From assembly GCF_032248455.1 (NCBI RefSeq), contig NZ_JAVTTP010000001.1:1796501-1860500 (forward strand): DNA of 64,000 nt. Reading direction: 5' to 3'. This document shows positions 25,411 to 34,594 of the stretch, piece after piece. Source of the DNA: Pricia mediterranea (lineage in GTDB: Bacteria; Bacteroidota; Bacteroidia; Flavobacteriales; Flavobacteriaceae). Position 1 is the stretch's first letter, and each line of letters opens with the position of its first letter. The position numbers were made by a program, and so were the translations under genes. Below the pieces are notes generated by a model. It searched no databases. It had not been told where the DNA came from and worked only from the letters and a program-made list of their open reading frames with translations.

Positions 25411-25418
25411 TATCTTTG
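25411..25418 (+). promoter_or_regulatory. Flavobacterial -7 box of mfd
   Basis: TATCTTTG, a perfect match, 19 bases before the TTG start at 25438. It lies inside the longest open frame (from 25396), which argues that this longer frame is not the gene. Confidence 0.6.
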
Positions 25419-25437
25419 CACTTTCAAAAAAATACGC

Positions 25438-28400
25438 TTGACCCATACTTCGATTGCCCAATTGTACGCACAGTCTCCCAAGTCCCGGAAACTGCGGCAG
25501 GCTATTGCCAAAAATAACGGCTCTAAAGATGGAGTAGTGAAGGTTGGCCGGCCGGATAGGGATACTCCCGACGGGCAACATATTCTAAAAGGCCTGGTAG
25601 GTTCTTCGCTCTCTTTCGTACTTTCGAATGCTTTTCAACAATCGGACAGGCCATTCCTGTTAATCTTCAATGACAAGGAAGAAGCCGCTTACTATTTGAA
25701 CGACCTCGAGCAGCTGATCGGTGAAAAAGATGTGCTGTTCTATCCGGGGAGCTATCGTCGGCCATACCAGATCGAGGAAACCAACAATGCCAATGTGCTA
25801 TTGCGTGCCGAGGTATTGAACCGAATAAATTCCCGCAAGAAACCAGCGGTGGTCGTTACCTACCCCGATGCACTTTTTGAAAAGGTCACCACCCGAAAGG
25901 AATTGGATAAGAACACCCTGAAGATCAAGTTGGATGATTCCCTCTCCTTGGATTTTCTCAACGAAGTGCTTTTTGAATACAAGTTTAAACGGGTAGATTT
26001 TGTGACCGAGCCCGGGGAGTTTTCCGTCCGTGGAGGAATCGTCGATGTTTTTTCCTTTTCGAACGACGAGCCCTACCGTATCGAGTTTTTCGGGGATGAG
26101 GTGGAAAGCATTCGCACCTTTGACGTGGAGACACAACTGTCTACGGACAAGGTCAAAAAAATTACCATTATCCCCAATGTGGCGGACAAGCTCATACAGG
26201 AAAAGCGGGAAGATTTCTTACGGTACATATCTGCCGAAACTGTGATCTTTACTAAAAATCTGGAGTATATCAATGACCGTTTGGATGATTTCTACGAAAA
26301 GGCCGTCACTGCTTTTGGAAAATTATCCAAAAATATCAAACACGCCGAACCTGAGGAGCTTTTTACGGATTCCGAAAACTTTCGGAAGCAGTTGGATGCC
26401 TTTCAGGTCATGACCACAGCGGCCGCACCTACACCCGGAGCGGAAAAAGAAAACTTCCAACCATCCCCTGCCGTGGCAAATACGGTCGGGACGCCCGTAT
26501 CGAGCACCTCGGTTCCCCTCGCCACAGGCGCAGTCGAGATAATATTTAACACCAAGCCCCAGCCCTCCTTCAACAAAAAGTTCGACCTGCTGATCGAAAA
26601 CCTCAACGATCACAAAGCCCAAGGCTACACCAACTACATCTTTTGTGCCAGCGAGACCCAAGCCAAACGTTTTCGGGCAATTTTCGATGACGCCCACCAG
26701 CAAGTGCATTATCAAACCGTGGTCTTGCCGCTCTATCAAGGTTTTATCGACGACGAGCTTAAAATCGTCTGCTATACCGATCACCAGATCTTCGAACGCT
26801 ACCATCGATTTCACCTGAAAAATGGCTACGCAAAAAAGCAGGCTATTTCCCTCAAGGAACTGAATAAACTCGAAATCGGCGATTACGTTACCCATATCGA
26901 CCACGGTATCGGCAAGTTCGGGGGACTCCAAAAAATCGACGTGGAGGGTAGAAAACAAGAGGCCATCAAACTCATGTACGGCGAACGCGACATTCTCTAC
27001 GTCAGCATCCACTCCCTGCACAAAATATCAAAGTACAACGGGAAGGACGGTGCCGTACCCAAAATCTTCAAGCTCGGCTCCGCCGCTTGGAAAAAGCTAA
27101 AACAAAAGACCAAGACGCGGGTCAAGAAAATCGCTTTTGACCTAATCAAGGTCTATGCGAAACGGCGGTTGGACAAAGGCTTCCAATACGGCCCCGATAC
27201 CTACTTGCAAAACGAGCTCGAGGCCTCTTTTATCTATGAGGACACTCCCGACCAGGGCAAGGCCACAGAGGATGTCAAGCGGGATATGGAAAGTGAACGC
27301 CCGATGGACCGGCTAATCTGTGGTGACGTAGGCTTCGGAAAGACAGAGGTCGCCATCCGTGCCGCCTTTAAGGCCATCGACAACGGTAAACAGGTCGCCG
27401 TGCTAGTACCGACCACAATCCTGGCCTTCCAACACCACCGGACCTTCTCCGAACGCCTTTCGGACATGCCGGTGACCGTCGATTACCTCAACCGGTTCCG
27501 AACCGCCAAAGAGCGGCGCATTACCTTGGAAAATCTGGCGTCCGGCAAGGTCGATATCATCATCGGCACCCACCAATTGGTCAATAAAAAAGTCAAATTC
27601 AAGGACCTCGGCCTATTGATCGTGGACGAAGAACAGAAATTCGGCGTCTCGGTGAAAGACAAGCTTAAATCCATCAAGGAAAACGTGGATGTACTGACGT
27701 TGACCGCCACGCCCATTCCCCGTACCCTACAGTTCAGCCTGATGGCGGCACGGGATCTGTCCGTCATCAACACCCCGCCGCCAAATCGATATCCTATCGA
27801 GAGCCGGGTCATCGGCTTTTCCGAAGAAACGGTCCGCGATGCCATCAGTTACGAGATCCAGCGCGGGGGACAGGTATTCTTTATCCATAACCGCATCGAG
27901 AACATTACGGAAGTCGCCGGCATGATCCAACGTCTCGTTCCCGACGCCAAGGTCGGAATCGGCCACGGCCAGATGGAGGGCAAAAAACTGGAAAACTTGA
28001 TGCTCAGTTTTATGAACGGGGAATTTGACGTGCTGGTTTCGACCACCATTGTCGAAAGCGGACTCGATGTCACCAACGCCAACACCATCTTTATCAACAA
28101 CGCCAATAACTTCGGCCTCAGCGACCTGCACCAGATGCGGGGCCGGGTGGGCCGTAGCAATAAAAAGGCTTTTTGCTATTTTATCACGCCCCCCTATGAG
28201 GCCATGACCCCCGACGCCCGCAAGCGTATAGAGGCCCTCGAACAGTTTACCGAACTCGGCAGCGGCTTCAACATCGCCATGAAAGATCTGGAAATCCGCG
28301 GTGCCGGCGACCTGCTGGGAGGCGAACAGAGCGGCTTTATCAACGAAATCGGCTTCGAGACCTACCAAAAAATCCTCTCCGAGGCCATCGATGAGCTCAA

Positions 28401-28944
28401 GGAAAACGAATTCAAGGAGCTTTATGATGAGGTCGAGGGCCACAAAGAAAAAGTATTTGTCAAGGAAACCCAGATTGATTCCGACTTCGAGCTCCTCTTT
28501 CCCGACGATTATATCAATAATATCACCGAGCGTCTCATGCTCTACACCGAGCTTAACCAGGTCAAAAACGAAGAAGGCCTGGAACAATTCGAGACCCAGC
28601 TCGTCGACCGTTTCGGCGAACTCCCCCCTCAGGCCGAAGATCTGTTGAACTCCGTCCGCATCAAGTGGATCGCCAATAGCATCGGACTCGAAAAGATCCT
28701 GATGAAAAAAGGCAAGATGATCGGCTACTTCATTGCCGACCAACAATCGCCCTTTTACCAGACCGACACTTTCACCAAAGTGCTACAGTTCGTGCAGTCA
28801 CACCCGCAGCATTGCAAGATAAAGGAGAAAGAAACCCGGAAGGGGTTGCGGTTGATGTTGGTTTTTGAGGGGGTTACCGGTGTTGAAAGGGCGTTGGAGG
28901 TTTTGGAGCCTTTTGATAGGAAGGTTGTTGAGGTTGACTCATGA
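25438..28944 (+). CDS. mfd: Transcription-repair coupling factor Mfd with a small insertion
   Basis: 1168 residues from TTG 25438 (reads MTHTSIAQLYAQSPKSR, like other flavobacterial Mfd N-termini). It removes stalled RNA polymerase at DNA lesions and recruits UvrA. Parts: UvrB-homology module (about 20-320), RNA polymerase-interacting CarD-like domain (EIGDYVTHIDHGIGKFGG), translocase motifs GDVGFGKTEVA, DEEQKFG, TATPIPRTLQ and QMRGRVGRSNK, then the TRCF C-terminal domain. At about residues 323-367 there is an Ala/Pro/Thr-rich insertion (TTAAAPTPGAEKEN onward) that ends in a dispersed DNA repeat. It lies in a linker before the FNTKPQPSFNKKFDLL segment, so activity is likely kept. Confidence 0.93.
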   Translation: MTHTSIAQLYAQSPKSRKLRQAIAKNNGSKDGVVKVGRPDRDTPDGQHILKGLVGSSLSFVLSNAFQQSDRPFLLIFNDKEEAAYYLNDLEQLIGEKDVLFYPGSYRRPYQIEETNNANVLLRAEVLNRINSRKKPAVVVTYPDALFEKVTTRKELDKNTLKIKLDDSLSLDFLNEVLFEYKFKRVDFVTEPGEFSVRGGIVDVFSFSNDEPYRIEFFGDEVESIRTFDVETQLSTDKVKKITIIPNVADKLIQEKREDFLRYISAETVIFTKNLEYINDRLDDFYEKAVTAFGKLSKNIKHAEPEELFTDSENFRKQLDAFQVMTTAAAPTPGAEKENFQPSPAVANTVGTPVSSTSVPLATGAVEIIFNTKPQPSFNKKFDLLIENLNDHKAQGYTNYIFCASETQAKRFRAIFDDAHQQVHYQTVVLPLYQGFIDDELKIVCYTDHQIFERYHRFHLKNGYAKKQAISLKELNKLEIGDYVTHIDHGIGKFGGLQKIDVEGRKQEAIKLMYGERDILYVSIHSLHKISKYNGKDGAVPKIFKLGSAAWKKLKQKTKTRVKKIAFDLIKVYAKRRLDKGFQYGPDTYLQNELEASFIYEDTPDQGKATEDVKRDMESERPMDRLICGDVGFGKTEVAIRAAFKAIDNGKQVAVLVPTTILAFQHHRTFSERLSDMPVTVDYLNRFRTAKERRITLENLASGKVDIIIGTHQLVNKKVKFKDLGLLIVDEEQKFGVSVKDKLKSIKENVDVLTLTATPIPRTLQFSLMAARDLSVINTPPPNRYPIESRVIGFSEETVRDAISYEIQRGGQVFFIHNRIENITEVAGMIQRLVPDAKVGIGHGQMEGKKLENLMLSFMNGEFDVLVSTTIVESGLDVTNANTIFINNANNFGLSDLHQMRGRVGRSNKKAFCYFITPPYEAMTPDARKRIEALEQFTELGSGFNIAMKDLEIRGAGDLLGGEQSGFINEIGFETYQKILSEAIDELKENEFKELYDEVEGHKEKVFVKETQIDSDFELLFPDDYINNITERLMLYTELNQVKNEEGLEQFETQLVDRFGELPPQAEDLLNSVRIKWIANSIGLEKILMKKGKMIGYFIADQQSPFYQTDTFTKVLQFVQSHPQHCKIKEKETRKGLRLMLVFEGVTGVERALEVLEPFDRKVVEVDS
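26501..26538. repeat. GC-rich dispersed repeat inside mfd
   Basis: Starts CGAGCACCTCG and ends GCGCAGTCGAG, coding for SSTSVPLATGAVE. It matches 17975-18012 in the ligase gene at 32 of 38 bases, and its right part (26528-26541) matches 18166-18179 exactly. Confidence 0.65.
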
Positions 28945-29044
28945 ATTGGTTGTCAATTCTCACAATTGAGGTAAATTATCGTTTTTAAAATCAACAGCAT
29001 AACAAGGATTTTTTCGTGGAAATAGCTACTCTGGTGTTTACAGC

Positions 29045-31327
29045 TTAAGTAATTTTGCATCGCATTAATTCTGAAAGGCTGGCCGTAAAAGGAACTGCGG
29101 AAAGATTACCGGTTCGATAATTTTTCAATTTCTTAAAATCCCAGCTAACACCTTCGAATTCGGGCTCGGAGACGCGTACAATATTTATCACTAAATAATT
29201 ATCTTGTTCAGGAGACGGATACCCCTTTTTTAATAGATCATTTTTAGAATAAACTTTTGGGCCCCTACTTAGTATTTTCCAAAAACTACCGGAATTCTTT
29301 TCCTTTCTTTTGTGAAGAAGAAGGTATTTAGCGCTTACCGTTTCTGTATCCAACGGAAGCGAGCCCAATCCTGTCCCCATCCTAAAATTATATATATTAT
29401 TCTTTTCTATCCATTTATAGTGATCCTCAGATTTATAAAAACCAACTAAAACATGGGTTTCATCAGGAATCAGGCTTCTATTTAGCCCATAGGTTTCAGG
29501 TAAGGGTTCGTTTAATTCATTTCCATCTTCAGGTGGATCTTTATAGATATCAAAGGTCCTAAACGCCAGCTTTTCACGCTGTGAGGTCCGGTTGATGAAG
29601 TGCTCTATAATTTCAAAAATAAATGCTTTCAGTTCACTGGTGCCGTTGTTCATTTTCGAAGGCCGCACAGGAAAAGCTCCCAAGCCTGGAATAATTTCAT
29701 GAAATCCTTTTCTTGTAAGGGGCCGATTACCAGGATACAACACGTACGCACCGCCAGTTCGTCTTATAGCATCTTTATAAGCATGCATTTTCAACAGATC
29801 CGCGTTTTTATAAATCCCTTTCCGATTTTCATCCTTCTCTTCGACAGGCCGATTCTCCAAATTTTTCTCGACAAAATCCTTAAGATTTGCAATCTTATAT
29901 TTAGCGTCGAAATGGATGTGCACAATCAATTCTTGTTTTTCCGCTTCAGGTTCACTAATGCCCAATGGCCAAAAAGATAGCGTATAATCAGGACGTAATG
30001 TTGTAGTCCAGCTACCTGGATCGGGATAGTATTTTTTTCCCGAAAAGGAACGGTTGTAATTGAAACGGACATTTAATTTTCTTGAGCCCGAATCATAAAC
30101 ACCCCAAAGCGCGGTATCCTTACCTTGTTTTATTTGAAGGTTCAGGCCATCGGGCGTTTCTTTGATCAATTCGGAAATATCGACGGGATCAATGTCAAAA
30201 ACAGACTGAAGTAAATCGAGCAACGTAAAGAAGAGCCAATATTCATAAAGTGTTGCCACGTCCTTTTTACCCCCGCTATAAATATCTTCACCGCCCGTCC
30301 AAATCAGTTTTGCCGCGAGATCAAACATCAACCAAACACGCAGAACCTCGCGATAACCTTCTTTTCTCTGTAAAACTGGACTATTAAGCCTTAACGTATC
30401 GGGATTGGAAATTTCGCTAAAAATACTATGATGTAATTGTGATTCAAGTTCCCCGATCAGTAAACGGGATTCTCTATCCAACTTGCTATCTTTAACGGCA
30501 GCCCGATTGATATCCGTACAGAACTTCAGGAAGGTTTCAAGTGCATGTTTTATAAAGCGGTTTTCGACAGTGTCAACGGAATCTGTTTTTCGAATTGAGG
30601 CAATACGTTCTGGAAGTGAATCCAAACCATAGCTCTTCAGAAAGTGAGACTTGGGCAAACTTAATCTGTTGCTTCCCGCAATTAATTCTTTAACATTTGA
30701 ATTTGACAATCTTCTGACGCTGCGAACGTCTTTGCGCTCCGTCATTTCGGCCCACTTGGTTACCGGGGCCGTCACAATTCGATGCACGGCTTCCGCAAAC
30801 TCGCTTGACCCGATAATCGATTTTACGAAGGCAAATTTTTGGTAGCGGGTCTGGTTATCTTTGGCGTAATCGATTTCAAAATGATGCGATACTGGAGAGT
30901 TGGCCTGTAGCAACAAATCTGTACATTTTTCGGTGATTAGCTCAAGCATGTCCCTATAGTCATCTCGATATCCCGATTTTATGGACTGTACTTCCAACTC
31001 CACATTATCAACGATCTTCCCCGTTTCTTTCAGGATTACTGGAAGGGATAATGTGCCGACATATATATTGGGAGAGAGAACGCCTATATGGTTTCTTCGC
31101 GTATGGGGATGTACGATTTGACCTTCGACCTCTCCGAAAATATAATTCTCATTGCTAAAGGTGTAGTCGTAAAAATGACCTTCGATCAACTGGTACCTCG
31201 CCTCATTGTTTTCTACCGCGCTCTCTTCTGCGTCGAAAAGAGTACTTGGTTCTTTAGCGTCGATTTCAAGAACTAAACTTTGACGAACGGTGCTCAGATC
31301 GATTGCAATAAAATCTGTCGTTTTCAT
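29045..31327 (-). CDS. DUF2357 restriction endonuclease-like protein (McrC-type partner)
   Basis: 760 residues. It looks like the DUF2357 proteins paired with McrB-type ATPases. A PD-(D/E)xK nuclease core is visible toward the C-terminal half: LRPDYTLSFWP, then IHFDAKYK (Asp and Lys of the D-x-K motif). Further on come AYKDAIRRTGGAYVLYPG and GLGAFPVRPS. The N-terminal part (about 1-300) is the DUF2357 domain with no clear motif. It begins 2 bases after the McrB-like gene ends, so they form one operon. It would cut DNA, with the partner providing recognition and translocation, as in type IV restriction of modified DNA. The region is AT-rich relative to its flanks. Confidence 0.75.
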   Translation of the reverse strand: MKTTDFIAIDLSTVRQSLVLEIDAKEPSTLFDAEESAVENNEARYQLIEGHFYDYTFSNENYIFGEVEGQIVHPHTRRNHIGVLSPNIYVGTLSLPVILKETGKIVDNVELEVQSIKSGYRDDYRDMLELITEKCTDLLLQANSPVSHHFEIDYAKDNQTRYQKFAFVKSIIGSSEFAEAVHRIVTAPVTKWAEMTERKDVRSVRRLSNSNVKELIAGSNRLSLPKSHFLKSYGLDSLPERIASIRKTDSVDTVENRFIKHALETFLKFCTDINRAAVKDSKLDRESRLLIGELESQLHHSIFSEISNPDTLRLNSPVLQRKEGYREVLRVWLMFDLAAKLIWTGGEDIYSGGKKDVATLYEYWLFFTLLDLLQSVFDIDPVDISELIKETPDGLNLQIKQGKDTALWGVYDSGSRKLNVRFNYNRSFSGKKYYPDPGSWTTTLRPDYTLSFWPLGISEPEAEKQELIVHIHFDAKYKIANLKDFVEKNLENRPVEEKDENRKGIYKNADLLKMHAYKDAIRRTGGAYVLYPGNRPLTRKGFHEIIPGLGAFPVRPSKMNNGTSELKAFIFEIIEHFINRTSQREKLAFRTFDIYKDPPEDGNELNEPLPETYGLNRSLIPDETHVLVGFYKSEDHYKWIEKNNIYNFRMGTGLGSLPLDTETVSAKYLLLHKRKEKNSGSFWKILSRGPKVYSKNDLLKKGYPSPEQDNYLVINIVRVSEPEFEGVSWDFKKLKNYRTGNLSAVPFTASLSELMRCKIT

Positions 31328-31329
31328 GT

Positions 31330-33021
31330 TTAGGCTTCTGCAAAACTCGTAAATCCGTTGTCAATAGCTCCCTTGTGCATTCTCGTTATTTTTTCAAGGG
31401 CTAGACTGTAACGCACATTGGGGCCATTGAAGTCGAAATCATCCTTGCCAAACACATCTTTTACGATATTTATATCCGACTCCAGACAGAAAGATCCCAA
31501 CGTTTCCAGAACAGGACAAAGCTTTCTTCGGGAGCCGTGCAATTTGGGAAGCAGTTTCTGCATGATGGCAATATCAAGTTTTTCATTGATTTTTAGCTCA
31601 TCATCAACCACCGCGAGCTGATTGATCAACCTGATAATTTCAGTAGCGCTACGATAGCCGAATTCAGCACCGCTTTTTTTGAGTTGCCCAAAAAAGCGCA
31701 TTAATGTATCTTTAATGATTTCGCTATCGGTCCCTTCAAATTCCTTATTCTCGGCCAACTTAAGAAAACTCTTGGCCATGCCCGCCCCTTTGGTATTAAG
31801 AACCTCCAGATTTACGGTCGTCTTTGAATTTAGAAAGTTTCTCATCTCTTCGGCTACTACCCGAAACTCGATAGTATTGGCCCTATCAAGAACCTTAGGA
31901 CTGAACATATTGGTCGTCTCATCAATGTTTACCGTGCCTATTATAAAAAGGTTCGAGGGAAGATTTAAATTCGGAGGAGCTCCGTTTTTGATAGACCCAT
32001 CTGTGTAAAGCGGAATGCTTTCCTTAGATTCCATCACGCTTAAAAAATCAGCAAAGTAGCGCTCCACATGGCTCAAGTTCATTTCATCCAGAATCAAAAA
32101 ATAGGGTAGTTCTCTATTTTCATTGGCTCTGATAATCAAATCAAGTACATCACTATCGGGTTTGACGTATTCCTCCGACTCCAGTGCATTAGGGTAGCCC
32201 AACAAAGGTTCGCGATTGGTCCAATCGGCACCTACCGGCACTATGCGATATTGGGTATCGTCTTGGCATATCCATTGCGCGAACGCTTGAGCCAGTTTCG
32301 TTTTACCCGAACCGGAGAGGCCCGTAAGGATTACGAAGGGTTTCGTAAAGAGTGAAGCTGTAAAGCGGGTGATAGTCAGCTCATCATACATCAATCCAGA
32401 ATTAGCTAGTGATTTAGAGAATTCACGCTTATTAAAATTTGTAACTTCCGACCGTACTAAAATGTTATCTTCTTGTAACATCTCGTTGTAAAATCCGACC
32501 CACTTATTCCAAGGACTTCCGTACCAGTTCTTTTCTTCCTTGTTTAAAAGTTTCCATTTCTCCCTGTAATCTGATTTCAACTTATCTTCGATAATCGGAG
32601 TTTGTTCGATATTCTTCCAAAATTTGTAATTAGCGGACACTATCCCGTTTTGTTTGAACCATGTTTCAATTTTCGGAAGCATTTTTACGTACTCTTTTGA
32701 AGTTGAGTTATTTTTATGAAACTGACCTAAATATTCCAAGAATCTCTGTTTTAGATTTTCCTCATTTGCATATTTTTCCACGGCAAACCCCAATTTTCGC
32801 AAAAAACTAACCGCTTCCTTGGCATTGAATTTTTCAAAGTCTAATTCTGCATTATTTGCAATTTCATTGGCCTTGCTTACTACATACTTAGGTGGTAGAT
32901 GTTTCCCTTTTAAATCGAGAAGATAATTCCTGGACAGCCTTGATTTAGGAATACCTAGAACATTAATTTCCTCCACCGCCCTTGTAATATGTTTTTCAGA
33001 TATATTTTTAGGAATACTCAT
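31330..33021 (-). CDS. McrB-like AAA+ NTPase with ScoMcrA-like head domain
   Basis: 563 residues from ATG 33021 (MSIPKNISEKHITRAVEEI); the open frame continues to 33078. Residues about 5-90 look like the ScoMcrA-type N-terminal head (GIPKSRLSRNY, HLPPKYVVSKANEIAN, FLRKLGF), a DNA-recognition module linked to modified DNA. The AAA+ core has Walker A GLSGSGKTKLAQAF (about 228-238), Walker B FLILDEMNLSHVERYF and the McrB-type sensor GTVNIDETT. It probably forms a GTP- or ATP-driven ring on DNA. It is the first gene of the two-gene module with the DUF2357 nuclease. Confidence 0.8.
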   Translation of the reverse strand: MSIPKNISEKHITRAVEEINVLGIPKSRLSRNYLLDLKGKHLPPKYVVSKANEIANNAELDFEKFNAKEAVSFLRKLGFAVEKYANEENLKQRFLEYLGQFHKNNSTSKEYVKMLPKIETWFKQNGIVSANYKFWKNIEQTPIIEDKLKSDYREKWKLLNKEEKNWYGSPWNKWVGFYNEMLQEDNILVRSEVTNFNKREFSKSLANSGLMYDELTITRFTASLFTKPFVILTGLSGSGKTKLAQAFAQWICQDDTQYRIVPVGADWTNREPLLGYPNALESEEYVKPDSDVLDLIIRANENRELPYFLILDEMNLSHVERYFADFLSVMESKESIPLYTDGSIKNGAPPNLNLPSNLFIIGTVNIDETTNMFSPKVLDRANTIEFRVVAEEMRNFLNSKTTVNLEVLNTKGAGMAKSFLKLAENKEFEGTDSEIIKDTLMRFFGQLKKSGAEFGYRSATEIIRLINQLAVVDDELKINEKLDIAIMQKLLPKLHGSRRKLCPVLETLGSFCLESDINIVKDVFGKDDFDFNGPNVRYSLALEKITRMHKGAIDNGFTSFAEA

Positions 33022-33285
33022 GAAGTCATTTTTTTTAGAATAATCATTTTTATAAGTGCTGTTCGTTATATGATGCAAATCGCATGGAATACCAATTTGT
33101 ATTATGAACTAAGCCAAGTCTACCAAAATACAGTTTTTTACCCATTTTTAATAGGGAAACCTGCAATCCACATCCGAATCATCCTAAAACTCAAAAATGC
33201 CGTCAATATTTCCTAACTTTCGAAACGATTTGAAATCAGAAACGTTTTCCCGTACGACATAACATCCTTTAAACCCATCCAAAAA

Positions 33286-34575
33286 ATGAAAACCAAACCC
33301 TACTTCTCCCTCCTATCAGCCTTACTTTTAACCCTCTATCTCCACGCCCAACCCAGTAAACAGCTGGTCGAGGTCATTGTGAGTCCCGATGAGGTGGATT
33401 GGACGTATGACGTGGGCGAGCGGGCGGAATTCTCGATCAACGTACTGCGCAACAACGTGCCGATCGAGGGGGTCAAAATCGACTATAAAATCGAGACCGA
33501 TCCCGGATATCGGCAGGTCAAGGTCTGGGACGAGGGTACCTTATCCCTCGGCGGCAAGACCAAGGTCAAGGCACCGAAATTTAAGGAGCCCGGTTTTTTA
33601 CGCTGCACGGTCACCGTCACGGTCGATGGAAAGGAATATTCATCCTACGCTACCGTAGGTTTTGCCCCTGACGCGATTGAACCGACGACTACGCTACCCT
33701 CCGATTTCGAGGCTTTTTGGGACAAAGGGAAGGAAGAGCTCGCCGAAGTACCCGTAAATCCGGTGCTGACCCTGCTGCCCGAACGCTGTACCGACAAGGT
33801 CGATGTGTACCACGTGCAGATGGACAATGTCGAGGGTAAAATTTATGGGATTTTATCCGTCCCCAAGAAAGCGGGCAAGTACCCTGCCATCCTGCACGTG
33901 CCGGGGGCGGGCATACGGCCGTATTACGGCGAGGTCGATGAGGCGGCCAAGGGATTTGTTACGCTGACCATCGGCATTCACGGTATTCCCGTCAACCTCG
34001 ACCAAGGGGTGTACAACGACCTGCGGGCGGGGGCCTTGAAGGACTATCAGATCGCCAACCTCGATGACAAAGATCATATGTATTACCGGCGGGTCTATTT
34101 GGGCTGCGTTCGGGCGGTGGATTTTCTCCACGGCCTGGATAACTTCAACGGGGAGGATATCGCGGTCACCGGTGGAAGCCAGGGCGGGGCACTCTCCATT
34201 ATCACGGCCAGCCTTGACGACCGCATCGATTATTTGGCGGCTTTTTATCCGGCGCTTTCCGACATGACCGGATTTTTACACGGGAGGGCCGGTGGATGGC
34301 CCCAGATCTTCGTGGACGACTTTACCAACAAACCCGTGAAAATAGAGGTCTCAAAATATTATGATGTAGTCAATTTTGCCCCTTCGGTAAAAGCGGAAGG
34401 CTGGTACAGCTGGGGTTATAACGACAATGTCTGTCCACCGGCCTCCACATTTTCGGCCTATAATGTAATCGATGCCGAAAAAGAACTCCACCTTTTTCAA
34501 GAGACCCAACATTGGACCTTCCCCGAGCAGCGAGAAATGAGAAACGAATGGCTTTTTAGTAAATTAAAGCAGTAG
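33286..34575 (+). CDS. Acetylxylan esterase / cephalosporin-C deacetylase family protein (CE7-like)
   Basis: 429 residues. Signal peptide MKTKPYFSLLSALLLTLYLHA, then an Ig-like N-terminal domain (about 25-125), then an alpha/beta hydrolase of the AXE1/CE7 type. The nucleophile elbow is GGSQGG (VTGGSQGGALSI). Other CE7 signs are HVPGAGIRPYYGEVDEAAKGF and the GxYSWGYNDNVCPPAST acid loop, with the catalytic His near ETQHWTFPEQ. It removes acetyl groups from polysaccharides or oligosaccharides in the periplasm or outside. It leads a group with a transporter and a sugar-acid dehydrogenase. Confidence 0.85.
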   Translation: MKTKPYFSLLSALLLTLYLHAQPSKQLVEVIVSPDEVDWTYDVGERAEFSINVLRNNVPIEGVKIDYKIETDPGYRQVKVWDEGTLSLGGKTKVKAPKFKEPGFLRCTVTVTVDGKEYSSYATVGFAPDAIEPTTTLPSDFEAFWDKGKEELAEVPVNPVLTLLPERCTDKVDVYHVQMDNVEGKIYGILSVPKKAGKYPAILHVPGAGIRPYYGEVDEAAKGFVTLTIGIHGIPVNLDQGVYNDLRAGALKDYQIANLDDKDHMYYRRVYLGCVRAVDFLHGLDNFNGEDIAVTGGSQGGALSIITASLDDRIDYLAAFYPALSDMTGFLHGRAGGWPQIFVDDFTNKPVKIEVSKYYDVVNFAPSVKAEGWYSWGYNDNVCPPASTFSAYNVIDAEKELHLFQETQHWTFPEQREMRNEWLFSKLKQ

Positions 34576-34594
34576 TTTTGTCCGAAATGCCCAA

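Noticed and set aside
26323-27021. Open frame of 232 codons opposite mfd
   Set aside because: Antisense shadow in a gene with clear helicase motifs.
27727-28746. Open frame of 339 codons on the strand opposite mfd
   Set aside because: It is a shadow of the well-supported mfd frame; the high G/C third positions of mfd keep the opposite frame open. No motif is recognised.
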